Source of the DNA: Conchocele bisecta
Lineage: Eukaryota; Mollusca; Bivalvia; Lucinida; Thyasiridae
Reading direction: 5' to 3'
DNA length: 64,000 nt
Assembly: GCA_029237695.1 (NCBI GenBank)
Contig: CM055279.1
Span: 6,714,323 to 6,778,322, forward strand
Shown: positions 46,557 to 56,921 of the stretch, piece by piece
Layout: every line of letters begins with the position of its first letter
How positions within the stretch are numbered: position 1 is the stretch's first letter
The notes under the pieces: model-generated
The model's database searches: none
What the model was told of the DNA's origin: nothing
What the model saw: only the letters and a program-made list of their open reading frames with translations
Program-made: the position numbers and the translations under genes

Positions 46557-46689
46557 AGGAATGTACAGTGAAACCTCTCTAAACCTGATACCCTGGCGAC
46601 CCTATTATGTTTAATTTAAATGGGTTTCACTGTAATTTATATGATTGTCGTGTATGTTCATGATTGCAGCCTTAAGGATGTCGGAGTTT

Positions 46690-47480
46690 TTTCAAAAATG
46701 TTGTGCAATGCAAGTTATTTCATCAAGATATCTTGATTGGTTAATAAGTTATTCAATTTTTTATTTCAAGAAATAACAAATTTTCTGAAAAAAATATTGC
46801 CAATTTTGAATGTAGTGGATATTTTTTCCAAAACAAAAGCGTGCATTATGGAGTGTTTGGTATTTTGAAATTGGAGAACTTCGGAAATGTTCTGCCAATT
46901 TTCTGCCAATTTTGTATTTAAAGATTTTAATATTTTTGTTTAAATGTGTAGAATGGAGTGTTTGATGTCCATTTAAAGGTATTGTAGAATGCAAAACAAT
47001 GGAAGTAGTCTCATCAAGATATCTTGATTGGTTAAGAAGTTATTCAATTTTTAATTTCGAGAAATAAGAAAAATTATAAAAAAAAAAAATTGTTTTTTAA
47101 TTTAATGGATATTTTTTCCGAAAAAGTATGCAGTATGGAGTGTTGGTATCCAATTAAAGGTATTAAAGAATGAAAAACAATGAAAGTTGTTTCATCAAGA
47201 TATCTTGATTGGTTAAGAAGTTATTCAATTTTTTATTTCGAGAAATAACAAATTTTATAAAAAAAATATTGCCAATTTTGAATGTAGTGGATATTTTTTC
47301 CAAAACAAAATTGTGCATTATGGATTGTTTTGTATCAAATTAAAGGTATTGACAAAATGCAAAACAATGGAAGTTGTTTCATCAAGATACCTTGATTGGT
47401 TTAGGAGTTATTCAAATTTTCAAATTTGGGGGAAAAAAAGCAACGTTTTTTTGTGCAGAGATCTTAAAACAGGATACAAT
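46690..47480. repeat. Tandem field of about 180-290-bp units
   Basis: Four units share CATCAAGATATCTTGATTGG, then TTATTCAATTTTT and ATTTCGAGAAATAACAAATT. The 14-bp palindrome TCAAGATATCTTGA starts at 46723, 47014 and 47195, with a one-base variant at 47392. The first unit has about 110 extra bases. Confidence 0.75.
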
Positions 47481-47745
47481 ACTTACACCACTTGATAGTA
47501 AGTAGCTCAATTATTTTTTGCACAAAGATGTTCATGTCAAGATTATAATGTGTTAATGAATAGAGCTGTTTGGTGTGTTTATAACATGTTTTGATTTAAA
47601 TATATTCACAAACTGAATATTAATGGCCGAACTAATGAATGGACCGAATTACAAAAACTTTTTATCTATCCAAAATACAAGGTCGGCGGTGGGATTAACT
47701 AAGATAGTGCGCTCTCATTTCATTAACCAACAATTAGTCAACAGT
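47480..47745. other. Spacer, nothing recognised
   Basis: AT-rich with no gene or repeat evident. Confidence 0.3.
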
Positions 47746-47747
47746 GG

Positions 47748-47985
47748 CTCTCATACACGGATTGATTGATAATGTGTGTTTAACGGCATATCAACAGCTA
47801 AGGTCATTTAAGGCTTGGCCAACGGGTCTATCCCGTATTTAATGTGTCCATAATGAGAGAAATTCCCAAAACCAGAACTGAATATTTACAGAAAAATCAA
47901 TATTCAGCCATGAAATTAGAATATCCTATCTTTGTGCTAGGTCCATTCCACACCATTCACTTAGCCCAACCACAAAAGTAGTATG
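47748..47985. mobile_element. Family F element, opposite orientation
   Basis: It reads GTGTTTAACGGCATATCAAC, GCTAAGGTCATTTAAGG and GGCCAACGGGTCTATCCCGT, then the body ACCAGAACTGAATATTTACA and CACTTAGCCCAACCACAAAA. This is the head-first orientation and shows the B-box-like region degraded (GGTCTATCCC). Confidence 0.55.
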
Positions 47986-47989
47986 ATCA

Positions 47990-48400
47990 ACACTAAAATA
48001 ATTTGATCTGACATGTGACTGCAGAGGCAACAAGAAAATATGGCTTGTCGGCACACAAATGCCCATGGTGGCAGATTGGAGAAACTGTGTCACAAGTTAA
48101 TTAACCAAGTGATACGTATTCACAAGCATATTTGTGAAGTTCAAAAGGTCAAAGTCATATTAAGGCCAGCATGCATGTATGGCATTTGTCCACATGTACG
48201 ATGTATTAAATTATTAAAGTAATCCATCAAGGGAAATAGAAGTGATGATGACAGAAATGAGAAACTCAGGCAAATTTCTTAATGTGTGAAAAAGTTGTGA
48301 CGGTCAAGGTCATAAAAATGGCAGCATGGATGTGTGGCATTTTCCACAGGTATGCTGTGTTGAACTGTTTATGTTCAAATGATATGGAAGTTATGACAGT
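47990..48400. other. Diverged tandem remnants with TCAAGGTCA-like motifs
   Basis: GTCAAGGTCATAAAAATGG at 48303 and AAAAGGTCAAAGTCATATT at 48142 recur with GCAGCATGGATGTGTGGCAT-type phrases (about 48325 and 48687). They may be a decayed HINE core. No gene is supported; the 60-codon frame at 48040 overlaps this. Confidence 0.35.
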
Positions 48401-48404
48401 TTGT

Positions 48405-48500
48405 TGGTGTTTAGCGGCCTATCAAGCAGCTATATATGCATGGTCATATATGGTTATATAAGGTCGGGCCAACGGGTTCGATTACGATTAATCATACTCA
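48405..48500. mobile_element. Family F head fragment
   Basis: GGTGTTTAGCGGCCTATCAA and CGGGCCAACGGGTTCGATTA. GGTTCGATTAC is a near match to the Pol III B box. Confidence 0.5.
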
Positions 48501-49280
48501 GATAAGGCGTACAACTCTCGCAGACAAGAAAACCAAAGACGTACACGAGGGCCAAACTACGTCTCCGGTCGGGATTCAGGTAAGGAAGAATCCCGATCGT
48601 TAAATACCCCACCGGTTACCCACGAAGAAATGAACAACTCTGCCGAACTTCTTAACGTGTGAAAAAAATCAAAGTTGTGAATTAAGGGCAGCATGGATGT
48701 GTGGTATGCTGTAAATATTTAAGTAATCTAATCCTATCTAACCAATCCTTAAAGTGATATAAAATTTATGACAGAATTGACCGGCGAACCTCTTAATGCA
48801 AACTGGGGGGAGGGGGTCAATATTTTAGCTGTAAACTTCTACCTACATCTATTTGTGCCTGTTGGAGAAAGGAAGAATAGGAAGCTGCCCCACCCACCAC
48901 CGCCGGCGCTGTACATATATATAATATAACCCCCCCCCCCCCACCCGCCACCACTGTAGAAAGAGCAGACATTTTTCTTGAATACAAAATAGATCAATTA
49001 GTTATATTACATAATTAAATTGGCCTCCAGACACTTCAAATAATAAAAAGAAATGCCCACAGAAAAAGGTTGGGCTGTGGTGAGGGGGGCGGGGGGCGCT
49101 TGGGTAGGGAGGATTGACAGTATAGTGTCTCAACAAAATAATCGCTATATACACAATACTCAATAATAATGATTCAGCTCAATTTGATAATAACATTGTT
49201 ATTTGGAGTTTAATTTTATTTGTTTTTATTGAATTGTTGAACATATATTCAAAGTGAATCTACACGGACCCACAAACACA
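48500..49280. other. Spacer with C and G homopolymers
   Basis: A C tract lies at 48929-48943, and G-rich patches at 48806-48817 and 49080-49101. No gene is supported. Confidence 0.4.
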
Positions 49281-49337
49281 CAGAGGCATCATTAAACTAC
49301 AATTGTGCACTTTAATTTTACACAAAAAATGGCCAGT

Positions 49338-49637
49338 TCAACTGTAACGCTGGCTTTTTCGATGTGGAAGTGAAAATAAAATGGTCGCGAAAACCCATGA
49401 CACGGCTCGTGTTCCGAACTTCCGGTTTGATATGAGGTTACTAAAAAAGTTTGCCACCGAGCACAAGCCAAACGGTTCAATACAGTGTTTTTTGGGCACA
49501 TTAATGATTGTTAAAGAAACTGTCGATGTCCTAGGATGTCGAATCCAGAGGTTCCTATAAAAATCACTGTTCAAAGAATTACCTCTTTCTAGCACCAAAA
49601 ACACGATTTTCCTCTCATAAATTTCAACAGCAGACAA
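49338..49637 (-). CDS. Unrecognised 99-codon open frame, doubtful
   Basis: It lies in repeat-free DNA and is downstream, on its own strand, of the motif cluster at 49738-49762. The composition is protein-like (MSAVEIYERKIVFLVLERGN ...), but no domain, signal peptide or family is recognised. Another minus-strand frame (49292-49501) overlaps in a different phase, so at most one can be real. A first exon of a gene is possible; a chance frame is more likely. Confidence 0.2.
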   Translation of the reverse strand: MSAVEIYERKIVFLVLERGNSLNSDFYRNLWIRHPRTSTVSLTIINVPKKHCIEPFGLCSVANFFSNLISNRKFGTRAVSWVFATILFSLPHRKSQRYS

Positions 49638-49737
49638 TAGAATCGTGTAGATGGTGCTTTTTTCTTTCCGTTGACATGCCCAAATTAAATATCCATCAAG
49701 AAATGATCGCGTTATCGAAATTAAGCCACACCACCTA

Positions 49738-49762
49738 TCACGTGATTTTTCAAAATGGCGGC
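49738..49762. promoter_or_regulatory. E-box plus YY1-like site, possible promoter
   Basis: TCACGTGA (49738-49745) is a palindromic E-box. AAAATGGCGGC (49752-49762) matches the YY1 consensus often found at transcription starts. ACTTCCGGTTT, an ETS-type site, occurs at 49426 and 50291. The cluster lies in repeat-free DNA. Promoter function is inferred. Confidence 0.25.
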
Positions 49763-49949
49763 GCGCAAAAAGTGAACGCGCAAGTGATTAGAATTTATCG
49801 ATTAAAAGCCACCCACATGTTACATATTTAAAAAAAAAACATCGTAAGTCATAAAATGTACATTACACAATGTGCGTGTATGCTTTTTATTAACTAAATC
49901 GTACAATATTGATAAAAAATCGTCTTTGAAAAATTTAACATTGGGTCAG

Positions 49950-50075
49950 AAGGCAAACCTTAAATCGGGGAAAACTCCGACATTCCTACCAGTATTCCCG
50001 CGACTTTTCCAAGTTTATACCCCGATAAATTCCACAAAAAGGCCATTCATTCCTATAATATTCGACGTTCTGAAT
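49950..50075. mobile_element. Family G half-palindrome
   Basis: CCAGTATTCCCGCGACTTTT, GTTTATACCCCGATAAATTC and AAAGGCCATTCATTCCTATA match one arm of the family G palindromes at 54571 and 62454. Only one arm is present. Confidence 0.6.
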
Positions 50076-50462
50076 GTGTCTATACTGGAAAAACTCTATC
50101 ACTGTCGATTATATCAGAAACATGCCCATGTCCTACTTGTATATACTTAGTGGACGACACACACACTTCCGTGGAGAAATTTAATGACAGATGCATCTTG
50201 TATAAGATTATCAATAAACATTATTAACCAATGATAATTGTAGGTGGTCGCTTCTGGTAATTGCTTCAGAGCTATTATCAGTAATGGCGACACTTCCGGT
50301 TTACCATGTGCGGGGATAATAATTCACGCTACAGTTTTCGCTTCCGTTGCGTATTGATCTAACGTGTAGAAGGGAAAAACGTAGGATTTCTTTGACAGAA
50401 AGTATATGGTGACATTTTTCTGCCACTCATATAACGTGATAACTTGATAGATAAGTTGTATT

Positions 50463-50640
50463 AATATGTGGCTGTGACTGGAGAAATGGGGCTTATGGGA
50501 TTTGTGACCAGTGCAGCTTCTGATTAAATAGTACACTCACGTAGCCTGATACTGATCTATATTGCTTGTTATTAAAACACGACGCGAGACGAACATGCGT
50601 AGCTGATCATGATCTACGCTAGTCGTCTTTACGTAAGATG
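50463..50640. mobile_element. Family D MITE, partial
   Basis: It starts ATATGTGGCTGTGACTGGAG with AAATGGGGCTTATGGGATTT, then GACCAGTGCAGCTTCTGAT. The right terminal repeat is missing. GCGTAGCTGATCATGATCTACGC (50598-50620) forms a small palindrome. Confidence 0.6.
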
Positions 50641-50753
50641 CCATTACGCAGATGCGCAGCTTGTTCTGGGACTACTCTAGTCGGTGGCACACGTCAACAT
50701 TTCTATTTTCCTTACATGGTTGGTCAGGGATCATTTTATCACATGACCGGTTT

Positions 50754-51149
50754 TAAGGTGTATGATCACGTGGTACTAACAACAACAACAAGTATCGATT
50801 CAAAGTACGTATTATTGTATAGTGACCTTATTACGTAACGGATTTTGATGAAATATGTCGCATCAAACGAGTCTTGTTAAGCTGAATTTCGTGGTTTTTG
50901 TATTTTCGCCCAAACTTCTGTCGTTTTTGCGAAGAATCGATTTCAGTGTATCCGACACGGAAATCGATTCTTCGCAAATACGACATACGTCTGTGCCAAA
51001 CTCCATAGACCACCAAATGCAGCTCATGAAAACGCGTTTGCTGCGCCATATATCAAAATCCGTTGCATATTAAGTAAACTATCAAATAATACTTACTTTG
51101 AAGTGGGCGACGTTGTTGTTGTTGTAACCACGTGATCATGCACCTTGGG
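50754..51149. mobile_element. Element H, complete copy, 396 bp
   Basis: The ends AAGGTGTATGATCACGTGGT and ACCACGTGATCATGCACCTT are inverted partners. ACTAACAACAACAAC mirrors GTTGTTGTTGTTGTA. An inner hairpin GCGAAGAATCGATTTC / GAAATCGATTCTTCGC is at about 50928-50977. Mirrored arms yield similar frames on both strands (50831-51073); these are not genes. Confidence 0.8.
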
Positions 51150-51477
51150 TTTTATCTAAGCGAAAGTATGATGTCTGTCTGTCGTTTTATGATTTGTTCT
51201 CATTTTCTTTCCACGATTAAACCCACGTGGACATACGAGCTATCTAGCATGGTCTGAAAATGATGCCGCCAGGGTAATCAATTGAAACATGGTTTTATTT
51301 CGCAAACTGGTCTACCGAGATAAGTGGCGTGTACGGCCAGCGGAATATCAAACCAACCCACGTATCCGCTCTGTCTGATCTGAGCCTACACCATTTGCCA
51401 TTCCAACGACTCTTCTTATTCTTACGACGGCGTAAATTAACGATAGGGGTTACGGATAGGAATCACGATTTTATTAC

Positions 51478-51770
51478 CTGGAATTTGGATTGGCCATTAT
51501 AAAAGTAGTAAGATTATTACTGATTATACTGCCTTTGGGAGGGGGCCAAGTGATTCTGGTTTGGCGAGGACCTGGCATTATATCAGGATTATTCTGATTT
51601 CAGGGCTGAATATATACTTTTTTATTGTAAATATTCAGTTCTGATTTTGGGATTTTGGGATTTCCACCACATTTGTACAGGTAATATATGGGATTTAGTG
51701 CTAAACCCGGCCTTAAATGACCTTAGCTGTTGATAGGCTGTTAAACACCAACACACAAAGAAATAAACAA
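51478..51770. mobile_element. Family F element, copy
   Basis: GTAGTAAGATTATTACTGAT, GGCGAGGACCTGGCATTATA and GACCTTAGCTGTTGATAGGC match the copy at 21747 almost throughout, including ATATATGGGATTTAGTGCTA. Confidence 0.6.
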
Positions 51771-51789
51771 AGTTTCGTTGCGAGCGTTA

Positions 51790-51889
51790 CAGTGGGGTCA
51801 GCGTGTAAGTGCACACACGAACGAACACGACAGGTTGGTTCCAACCTGTCGTGTTCGTTTGTGTGTGCACTTACACGCTGACCCCACTG
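51790..51889. mobile_element. 100-bp hairpin MITE, second copy
   Basis: It is nearly identical to 158-257. The arms differ from each other by about one base, and TA flanks both ends (51788-51789 and 51890-51891). It lies directly after a family F copy. Confidence 0.85.
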
Positions 51890-51933
51890 TAGCACTACTG
51901 CGCGTTTGCCGGCCTGCCTCCTGTAATATACAT

Positions 51934-52199
51934 GTAGCCGATTTCATTAAAATTGCAAAGTATTCTTATCTAGCAAATTGTACTTTGAGGGAGAAATCAT
52001 TTATTTTCCCCGAAATGCATTATTTTATATAGAACTAACGTTTGCATATAGTTGATGATTAAAAGTTTGCAGAAATATTATACTGAATTTATTACATTAT
52101 CACAGCCAAACTGGCTGTGAGAATGTAAATCATTAAATTGAAAATTTCTCCCTCAAAGTGCACTAAGCAAGATAAGTATACTTTGCAATGTTGGTGAAA
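51934..52199. mobile_element. Family E MITE, copy
   Basis: It starts GTAGCCGATTTCATTAAAAT and ends GCAATGTTGGTGAAAA. The central hairpin TTATCACAGCC / GGCTGTGAGAA is present. Confidence 0.75.
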
Positions 52200-52327
52200 A
52201 TATCTAAATATCTCAAAATGTAATAGTGTATAATAGCACATCACTTCTATATGAGAATTTACATGCGGGTCATATTGGCGCAGTTTTACAATGGGAATGA
52301 CATGTTCTATCACTTTTGGAATATGTG

Positions 52328-52570
52328 AACCGATTTCACTAAACTTAGTACGATAAAAAAAATGTTCGTACGGACAATTTTATGAACTTACTTCACACAT
52401 TAATACGATTCACTATTGCTACCATTTTCCATCTACAGATAGGAATCAATAAATCTGAACAAATCCCCCACAGATGCACCCAAATCGGCCGCTAATACGA
52501 ACTATGTTGTAAATTATAGTTTTGCATTTGCGAACTTCTTAGTCGTACGAAGTTTAGTGAAACGGGTCCC
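52328..52570. mobile_element. Family A MITE, diverged copy
   Basis: AACCGATTTCACTAAACTTA at the left and GTACGAAGTTTAGTGAAACG with GGTCCCAG at the right are family A ends. The centre lacks the usual GAGCATAGG palindrome. Confidence 0.6.
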
Positions 52571-52645
52571 AGCATTTTGGATCATTTCCAGACGTAGTTG
52601 TGCTTTATCGCACCAACACTGCTGTAGAAGTGACTGATATATCAT

Positions 52646-53015
52646 AAAGTTGAGGCTGCGACTGAAGAAATGAGGCTTATGGGTTATGCGACCAGTGTAG
52701 CACCAGATCAGACTGCGCATCCGCGCAGACTGATCAGGGGCTGCACTGTTCGCGATCCCGTCAATGAGACACCTGTTTTGAATGCTGATTATGTTGTTCC
52801 TTTAGCGCTCCATGAGTGCGATAGAAGATGTTAAGTTTTAATATGAACAAATACCATAAGCTCAATTTCTCCAGTCACAGTCACTTTTGGGGAAATGATA
52901 GGTGCAGCTCATTTAGTTTTGATAATACCAGGCTTCAGGAGTGCTATAGAAGACGATATGTTTGAATATGCACAAATACCATAAGCCCCATTCCTCCATT
53001 CAAAGTCACATTTGG
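52646..53015. mobile_element. Family D MITE plus a partly duplicated right half
   Basis: GCTGCGACTGAAGAAATGAG starts it, the core GCGACCAGTGTAGCACCAGA is at 52688-52753, and CAATTTCTCCAGTCACAGTC closes it near 52883. A second right half with ATACCATAAGCCCCATTCCT ends at about 53010. Confidence 0.6.
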
Positions 53016-53127
53016 GAAAACTTAGGTCGAAACGGCATACCATACACTCCCGCCTGCGATAATCTAGTCAATATATGTAAATTTATATTTGAAAACACTA
53101 GACTATTGTGCTTGAAGTCAAGCACGT

Positions 53128-53174
53128 CGATTGACTGAGCCTGAGCTGTGCTACAGCTCAGGCTCAGACAATCA
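53128..53174. repeat. 47-bp hairpin
   Basis: The arms CGATTGACTGAGCCTGAGCT and AGCTCAGGCTCAGACAATC. A second small inverted repeat GTGCTTGA/TCAAGCAC sits just upstream (53109-53126). Confidence 0.65.
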
Positions 53175-53442
53175 AGTTGCTGAATTGAGAGGTTGCATTG
53201 CCATGATCCGAAACGTTAATACTCTGCGCAAGATTAACGCAGGCGCTTGTGTAGAAAACTTTGCGTATTTCGCCGACCATAATCATGATAATGGAGATCG
53301 ACTCGCTGTTTACCCGCTCGTTGGGCTTCTAGAAAAGGCCAGTTTGCACCCATGTCACGTACACCGCTGATAACGGTTCCCTGCTGAGAGGATGGACTCT
53401 ATTCCATGTGTAGCGAGTATAGATTATTAACACTACATGCAT

Positions 53443-53645
53443 CAAAATGCAATACATGTACTTTAGTTAACTGCACTTTGAGAGAAAAAATGATTTAACT
53501 TTATTTTTAATATTATGTATATAATGAAAAAAAAATGAACCAAAGCAATGGCTGTGATAATGTAATACAAATATCTGTTTTAATACATTTCAATGCAGAT
53601 AATTTATATAATTTTACTCCCGCAAAGTACACTTACAATGTCGAT
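53443..53645. mobile_element. Family E relic
   Basis: ACTTTGAGAGAAAAAATGATTT, split here as ACTTTGAGAG and AAAAAATGATTT, GGCTGTGATAATGTAATACA and CCCGCAAAGTACACTTACAA correspond to the family E body. The termini are decayed. Confidence 0.5.
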
Positions 53646-53648
53646 AGA

Positions 53649-54342
53649 TTAAAGGTACATGCCCACTCAGTAAGCACAAAATGTTCTTTATAGGAATTAA
53701 ATAAGTGTATAATTGTGTCACTATTCCATCAGTTCTACAGGGGGCCGTTTCACTAAACTGTGTACGACTAAAATGTTCGTAAGTGCAAAATAGCACATGA
53801 ACAATGTTTCCTTGTAAACAAATACTGGATTTAGCATTTATTGAGCTGCATATGCTCAATAAATGTAAATACATCAATTGAACTTTCCAGGCGATCCCAA
53901 ATTTGCACTTACGAACATTTAGTGGTACGAAGTTTAGTGAAACGGCCCCCAGATTACGAGTGGCCGCTATACAGGTGTTGAGTAATATTTATTTTACTGA
54001 TAGTGACGCGCGTTTGTATCGGGCTATTGTCATATGCAAATGAGGCATAGTATTGTTTAATTATTTATACTAATTGAATGCGTCACGTGAAACAATAATA
54101 TTTTCGACATATTATAAAGTATGATATTTGCACATCAAAAATTATATACTGAGCATAAATATTAATGTCCGTTAACATTTTAAGGAAACACTGTTATCGC
54201 CCCTGATATCAGTGTGGAAAGTTACGGCTGATATAAAATGTATATTACTGCCAATCAATACGTGGGGTAATGGTGAACGAATGTTTATCTTGCCAGAAAA
54301 TGTCTCAAATGATGTTGTGCCTACTGAGTGGGCATGTACCTC
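53649..54342. mobile_element. Element C, complete, split by a family A MITE
   Basis: The ends are TAAAGGTACATGCCCACTCA and TGAGTGGGCATGTACCT. The family A copy lies at 53740-53950 between CCATCAGTTCTA and ATTACGAGTGGCC. Without it the element is about 483 bp, similar to the unsplit copy at 60192-60691. Confidence 0.8.
53740..53950. mobile_element. Family A MITE inside element C
   Basis: GGGGGCCGTTTCACTAAACT ... AGTTTAGTGAAACGGCCCCC with CAG on both sides (TCTACAG and CAGATT). It is shorter than other copies (211 bp), with part of the left half missing. Confidence 0.8.
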
Positions 54343-54392
54343 AAACTGATACTGATCAAAAGTGTTATTCAAATACATTACATAATAATTCC

Positions 54393-54745
54393 AGCACAAA
54401 CATATTTACACAATTCCCTAACATCTGATTGGCCCGTAGAAAGTTTCTGTCCAAAATTTATATCCCAGTAAACTCACACGCCGAACTACTTTCCGTTACC
54501 GTGAAGCACAGTTAAAATAATTCTTAAGAAAACGGAAAATAAACACATTTTCTTGATGAATTTATTTCAAATGCTGGAATTATAAGGAATGAATGGCCTT
54601 TTTGTGGAATTTATCGGGGATATAAACTTGGAAAAGTCGCGGTAATACTGGACGAGGCCTTCCGGCCTTCGTCCAGTATTCCTGCGAATTTTCCAAGTTT
54701 ATACCCCGATAAATTCCACAAAAAGGCCATTCATTCCTATAATGA
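54393..54745. mobile_element. Family G element, copy 1
   Basis: A unique part (CATCTGATTGGCCCGTAGAA, CAGTAAACTCACACGCCGAA) leads into a 173-bp near-perfect palindrome at 54571-54743 with arms AATGAATGGCCTTTTTGTGG and CCACAAAAAGGCCATTCATT. It is about 350 bp long. The same arrangement occurs in inverted orientation at 62452-62813. Confidence 0.75.
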
Positions 54746-54789
54746 TCGCTTGAGTTAATAATTTTTCTGATGGCAAGAAACTTCACCGA

Positions 54790-55400
54790 CTGAATGACGA
54801 CCAGTGTATGCGCAGTCTGATCTGAGACTACGCTCGTCGTGGACGTCATAAGGTACATTTTGTAAATAGGCAACTCGTTCTGAATTCATAGTCGATATGT
54901 GTTGTAAGAGTCAAAATATATTATCTTCTAACAGCCCGTTGTGAAAACGGATCAGACTCCGTGTTGATCTGAGACTATGCTCGTTGTTAGACATCGTTAG
55001 GTATATTTTGTAAATCGGCAACCCGGTCTGGATTCATAGTCAATATGTGTTGTAAGTGTCAACATATATTATCTTCTAGCGGCCCGTTGTGAAAACGGAT
55101 CAGACTATATTGATCTGGAACTCGCTCGTTGTTGGACGTCTTTAGGTATCTTTTCTAAATCGGCAAATCTGTCTGGATTCATATTCAATATGTGTGGTAA
55201 GTGTCAACATCTATTATAGTCGAGCGGCCCGTTGTGAAAACGATCAGACTGCGCGCTGATCTGGAACTACGCTCGTTGTGGACGTCGTTACGTATCTTTT
55301 GTACATCGGCAACTCAGGTCTGGATTCATAGTCAATATGTGTTGCAAGTGTCAAAATATATTATCTTCGAGCGGCCCGTTCCGAAAACGGACCATGATGC
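54790..55400. repeat. About four tandem units of 146 bp
   Basis: The units contain CGGCCCGTTGTGAAAACG, GATCAGACT, CTACGCTCGTTGTGGACGTC and GATTCATAGTCAATATGTGT. The phrase near the unit end starts at 54924, 55072, about 55217 and about 55364. The last unit has CCGTTCCGAAAACGG instead. The 142-codon frame at 55201-55629 overlaps the array and shows no domain. Confidence 0.8.
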
Positions 55401-55880
55401 CAGTTTAGGCAGTAGTAGGTCGTCTACCTTTGCGGCAAGTGTATATCCTGATTGTCTCAGAATTCACACCGTCGCTTCAATAGTTAACATGTTTACTAGC
55501 TACCATGGGTACCTCATTTACTTTCAATACACTTGTATAGGGAACAGTGCGTACTCAAATCAGACGGTCCACGAGCTAATTGTGTTACGTCGCGCTGTTT
55601 TACGTCCAGCCAGGGGATATTGGACATAATTGGAACACGGTGACGGTGACATTAACAGTCGTATTGATATAACAATAACTGACGGCGTCTCAGACGACGC
55701 GTCATGCATAATTCAATATGAGTTTCATTTTGTTTCGCATTATCCACTGCAAATGAGCTATACCCACTAAACGCATCATTTGATAAAAGTCCAATGAGTG
55801 TGTTTTATTCCACAATTACGCCAATCAATCTCACAGGCACTTTGTGGTATGGACGACAACACGCTCTTTACGTCATACCC
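55400..55880. other. Spacer, nothing recognised
   Basis: No gene, RNA or repeat was identified. Confidence 0.3.
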
Positions 55881-55882
55881 AT

Positions 55883-56420
55883 TTTTAGCGCGCCTTCCGA
55901 AGGAAGAAGTGCTTATGGCATACCCTCGGCGTCGTAGGCGTCCGTCTGTCCGTCCGTCCGTCCGTCCGTCCGTCTGTCTGTCTTCAACAATTATAATGGC
56001 CAATATTTTCTGTTTCCTTGCTTGGATTTGCTTCATATTTCACACATGCGTTGCTCCAAGGGTCCTCTACTGCGCTGTTGCAAATCCACATCCGTGCCGC
56101 CCCATTCTAATCCCAGGGTCAAGGTCACATACTGTGTGCATCCCGAAACCTTAACGCTCGGTTAAATGGCTTATATTTTCTGTTTCCTTGCTTGGATGTT
56201 CTTCATATTTCACACACGCATTGCTCCAAGGGTCCTCCTCTACCTCTGCTAAGCCCAGGGTCAAGGTCAAATACTTTGTACGCTCGAAACCTTAACACGC
56301 TCTGGTAAATGGCTCATACATTTTGTTTCCCTTATCCAGCACGTTGTGTTTTCAAATGTGCCCTCGGTTCCTTTGCTGCCACTGGGCGCGCTCCGATGTC
56401 CTCTGACAACTCTTGTTTTA
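55883..56420 (+). mobile_element. HINE with (CCGT)n microsatellite
   Basis: The 5' end TTTTTAGCGCGCCTTCCGAA with a GGAAGAAGTGCTTATGGCAT hairpin region is followed by a (CCGT)n tract at 55938-55982. About two and a half core units follow (TTTCTGTTTCCTTGCTTGGA, GGGTCAAGGTCACATACTGT). The 3' end is GGGCGCGCTCCGATGTCCTC, TGACAACTCTTGTTTT. AGCGCGCC and GGCGCGCT are the inverted pair. Confidence 0.8.
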
Positions 56421-56447
56421 CTCTGATATTAAATATCTACAAGGTTT

Positions 56448-56643
56448 GACACTCGCCATATTTTCAACCAACGGAAGTGGTACCAGTGTACCTTGTGTCC
56501 GGCTCGCTAATTCAGTAATTGTAACACGCGAGAAGGCAGGGACCCTGCTGGTCCCGGCCTTCGCGCGCGTTGCAATTACTGAAATGGCGAGACGGGCTCA
56601 ACGTAATTAATCCACTTCTGTGGTTGAAAATATGGCGAATGTC
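56448..56643. mobile_element. 196-bp MITE
   Basis: The ends GACACTCGCCATATTTTCAA and TTGAAAATATGGCGAATGTC are inverted partners, and CCAACGGAAGTGG pairs loosely with CCACTTCTGTGG. An inner palindrome AATTCAGTAATTGTAACACG / GTTGCAATTACTGAAAT encloses GAAGGCAGGGACC / GGTCCCGGCCTTC. Confidence 0.8.
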
Positions 56644-56820
56644 CAACCTTGTAGTTATAAAATATTGGAGTATAATCGGGTATAATTTAAAGAGGCATAT
56701 GTCGTTCATACAACAAAGTGCCTATGATCAATCAGCTTGAGTTCCAGCTCTAGCAATTGTATAAGCAACATAAACTCGGCTGATAGCTTACATGTACATG
56801 TACATGTACGTTTAGTACCG

Positions 56821-56864
56821 TTTTTAGCTCGCCTGCACGAAGTGCATAAGAGCTTATGGCATAC

Positions 56865-56921
<57 letters not shown>

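Noticed and set aside
48472..48490. tRNA gene
   Set aside because: Only a B-box-like stretch is present. No cloverleaf can be folded, and the sequence belongs to dispersed family F.
50831..51073. Similar 72-codon frames on both strands
   Set aside because: They are mirror products of the element H inverted arms.
55201..55629. 142-codon plus-strand frame
   Set aside because: The first half is the 146-bp tandem repeat, and no domain is recognised in the rest.
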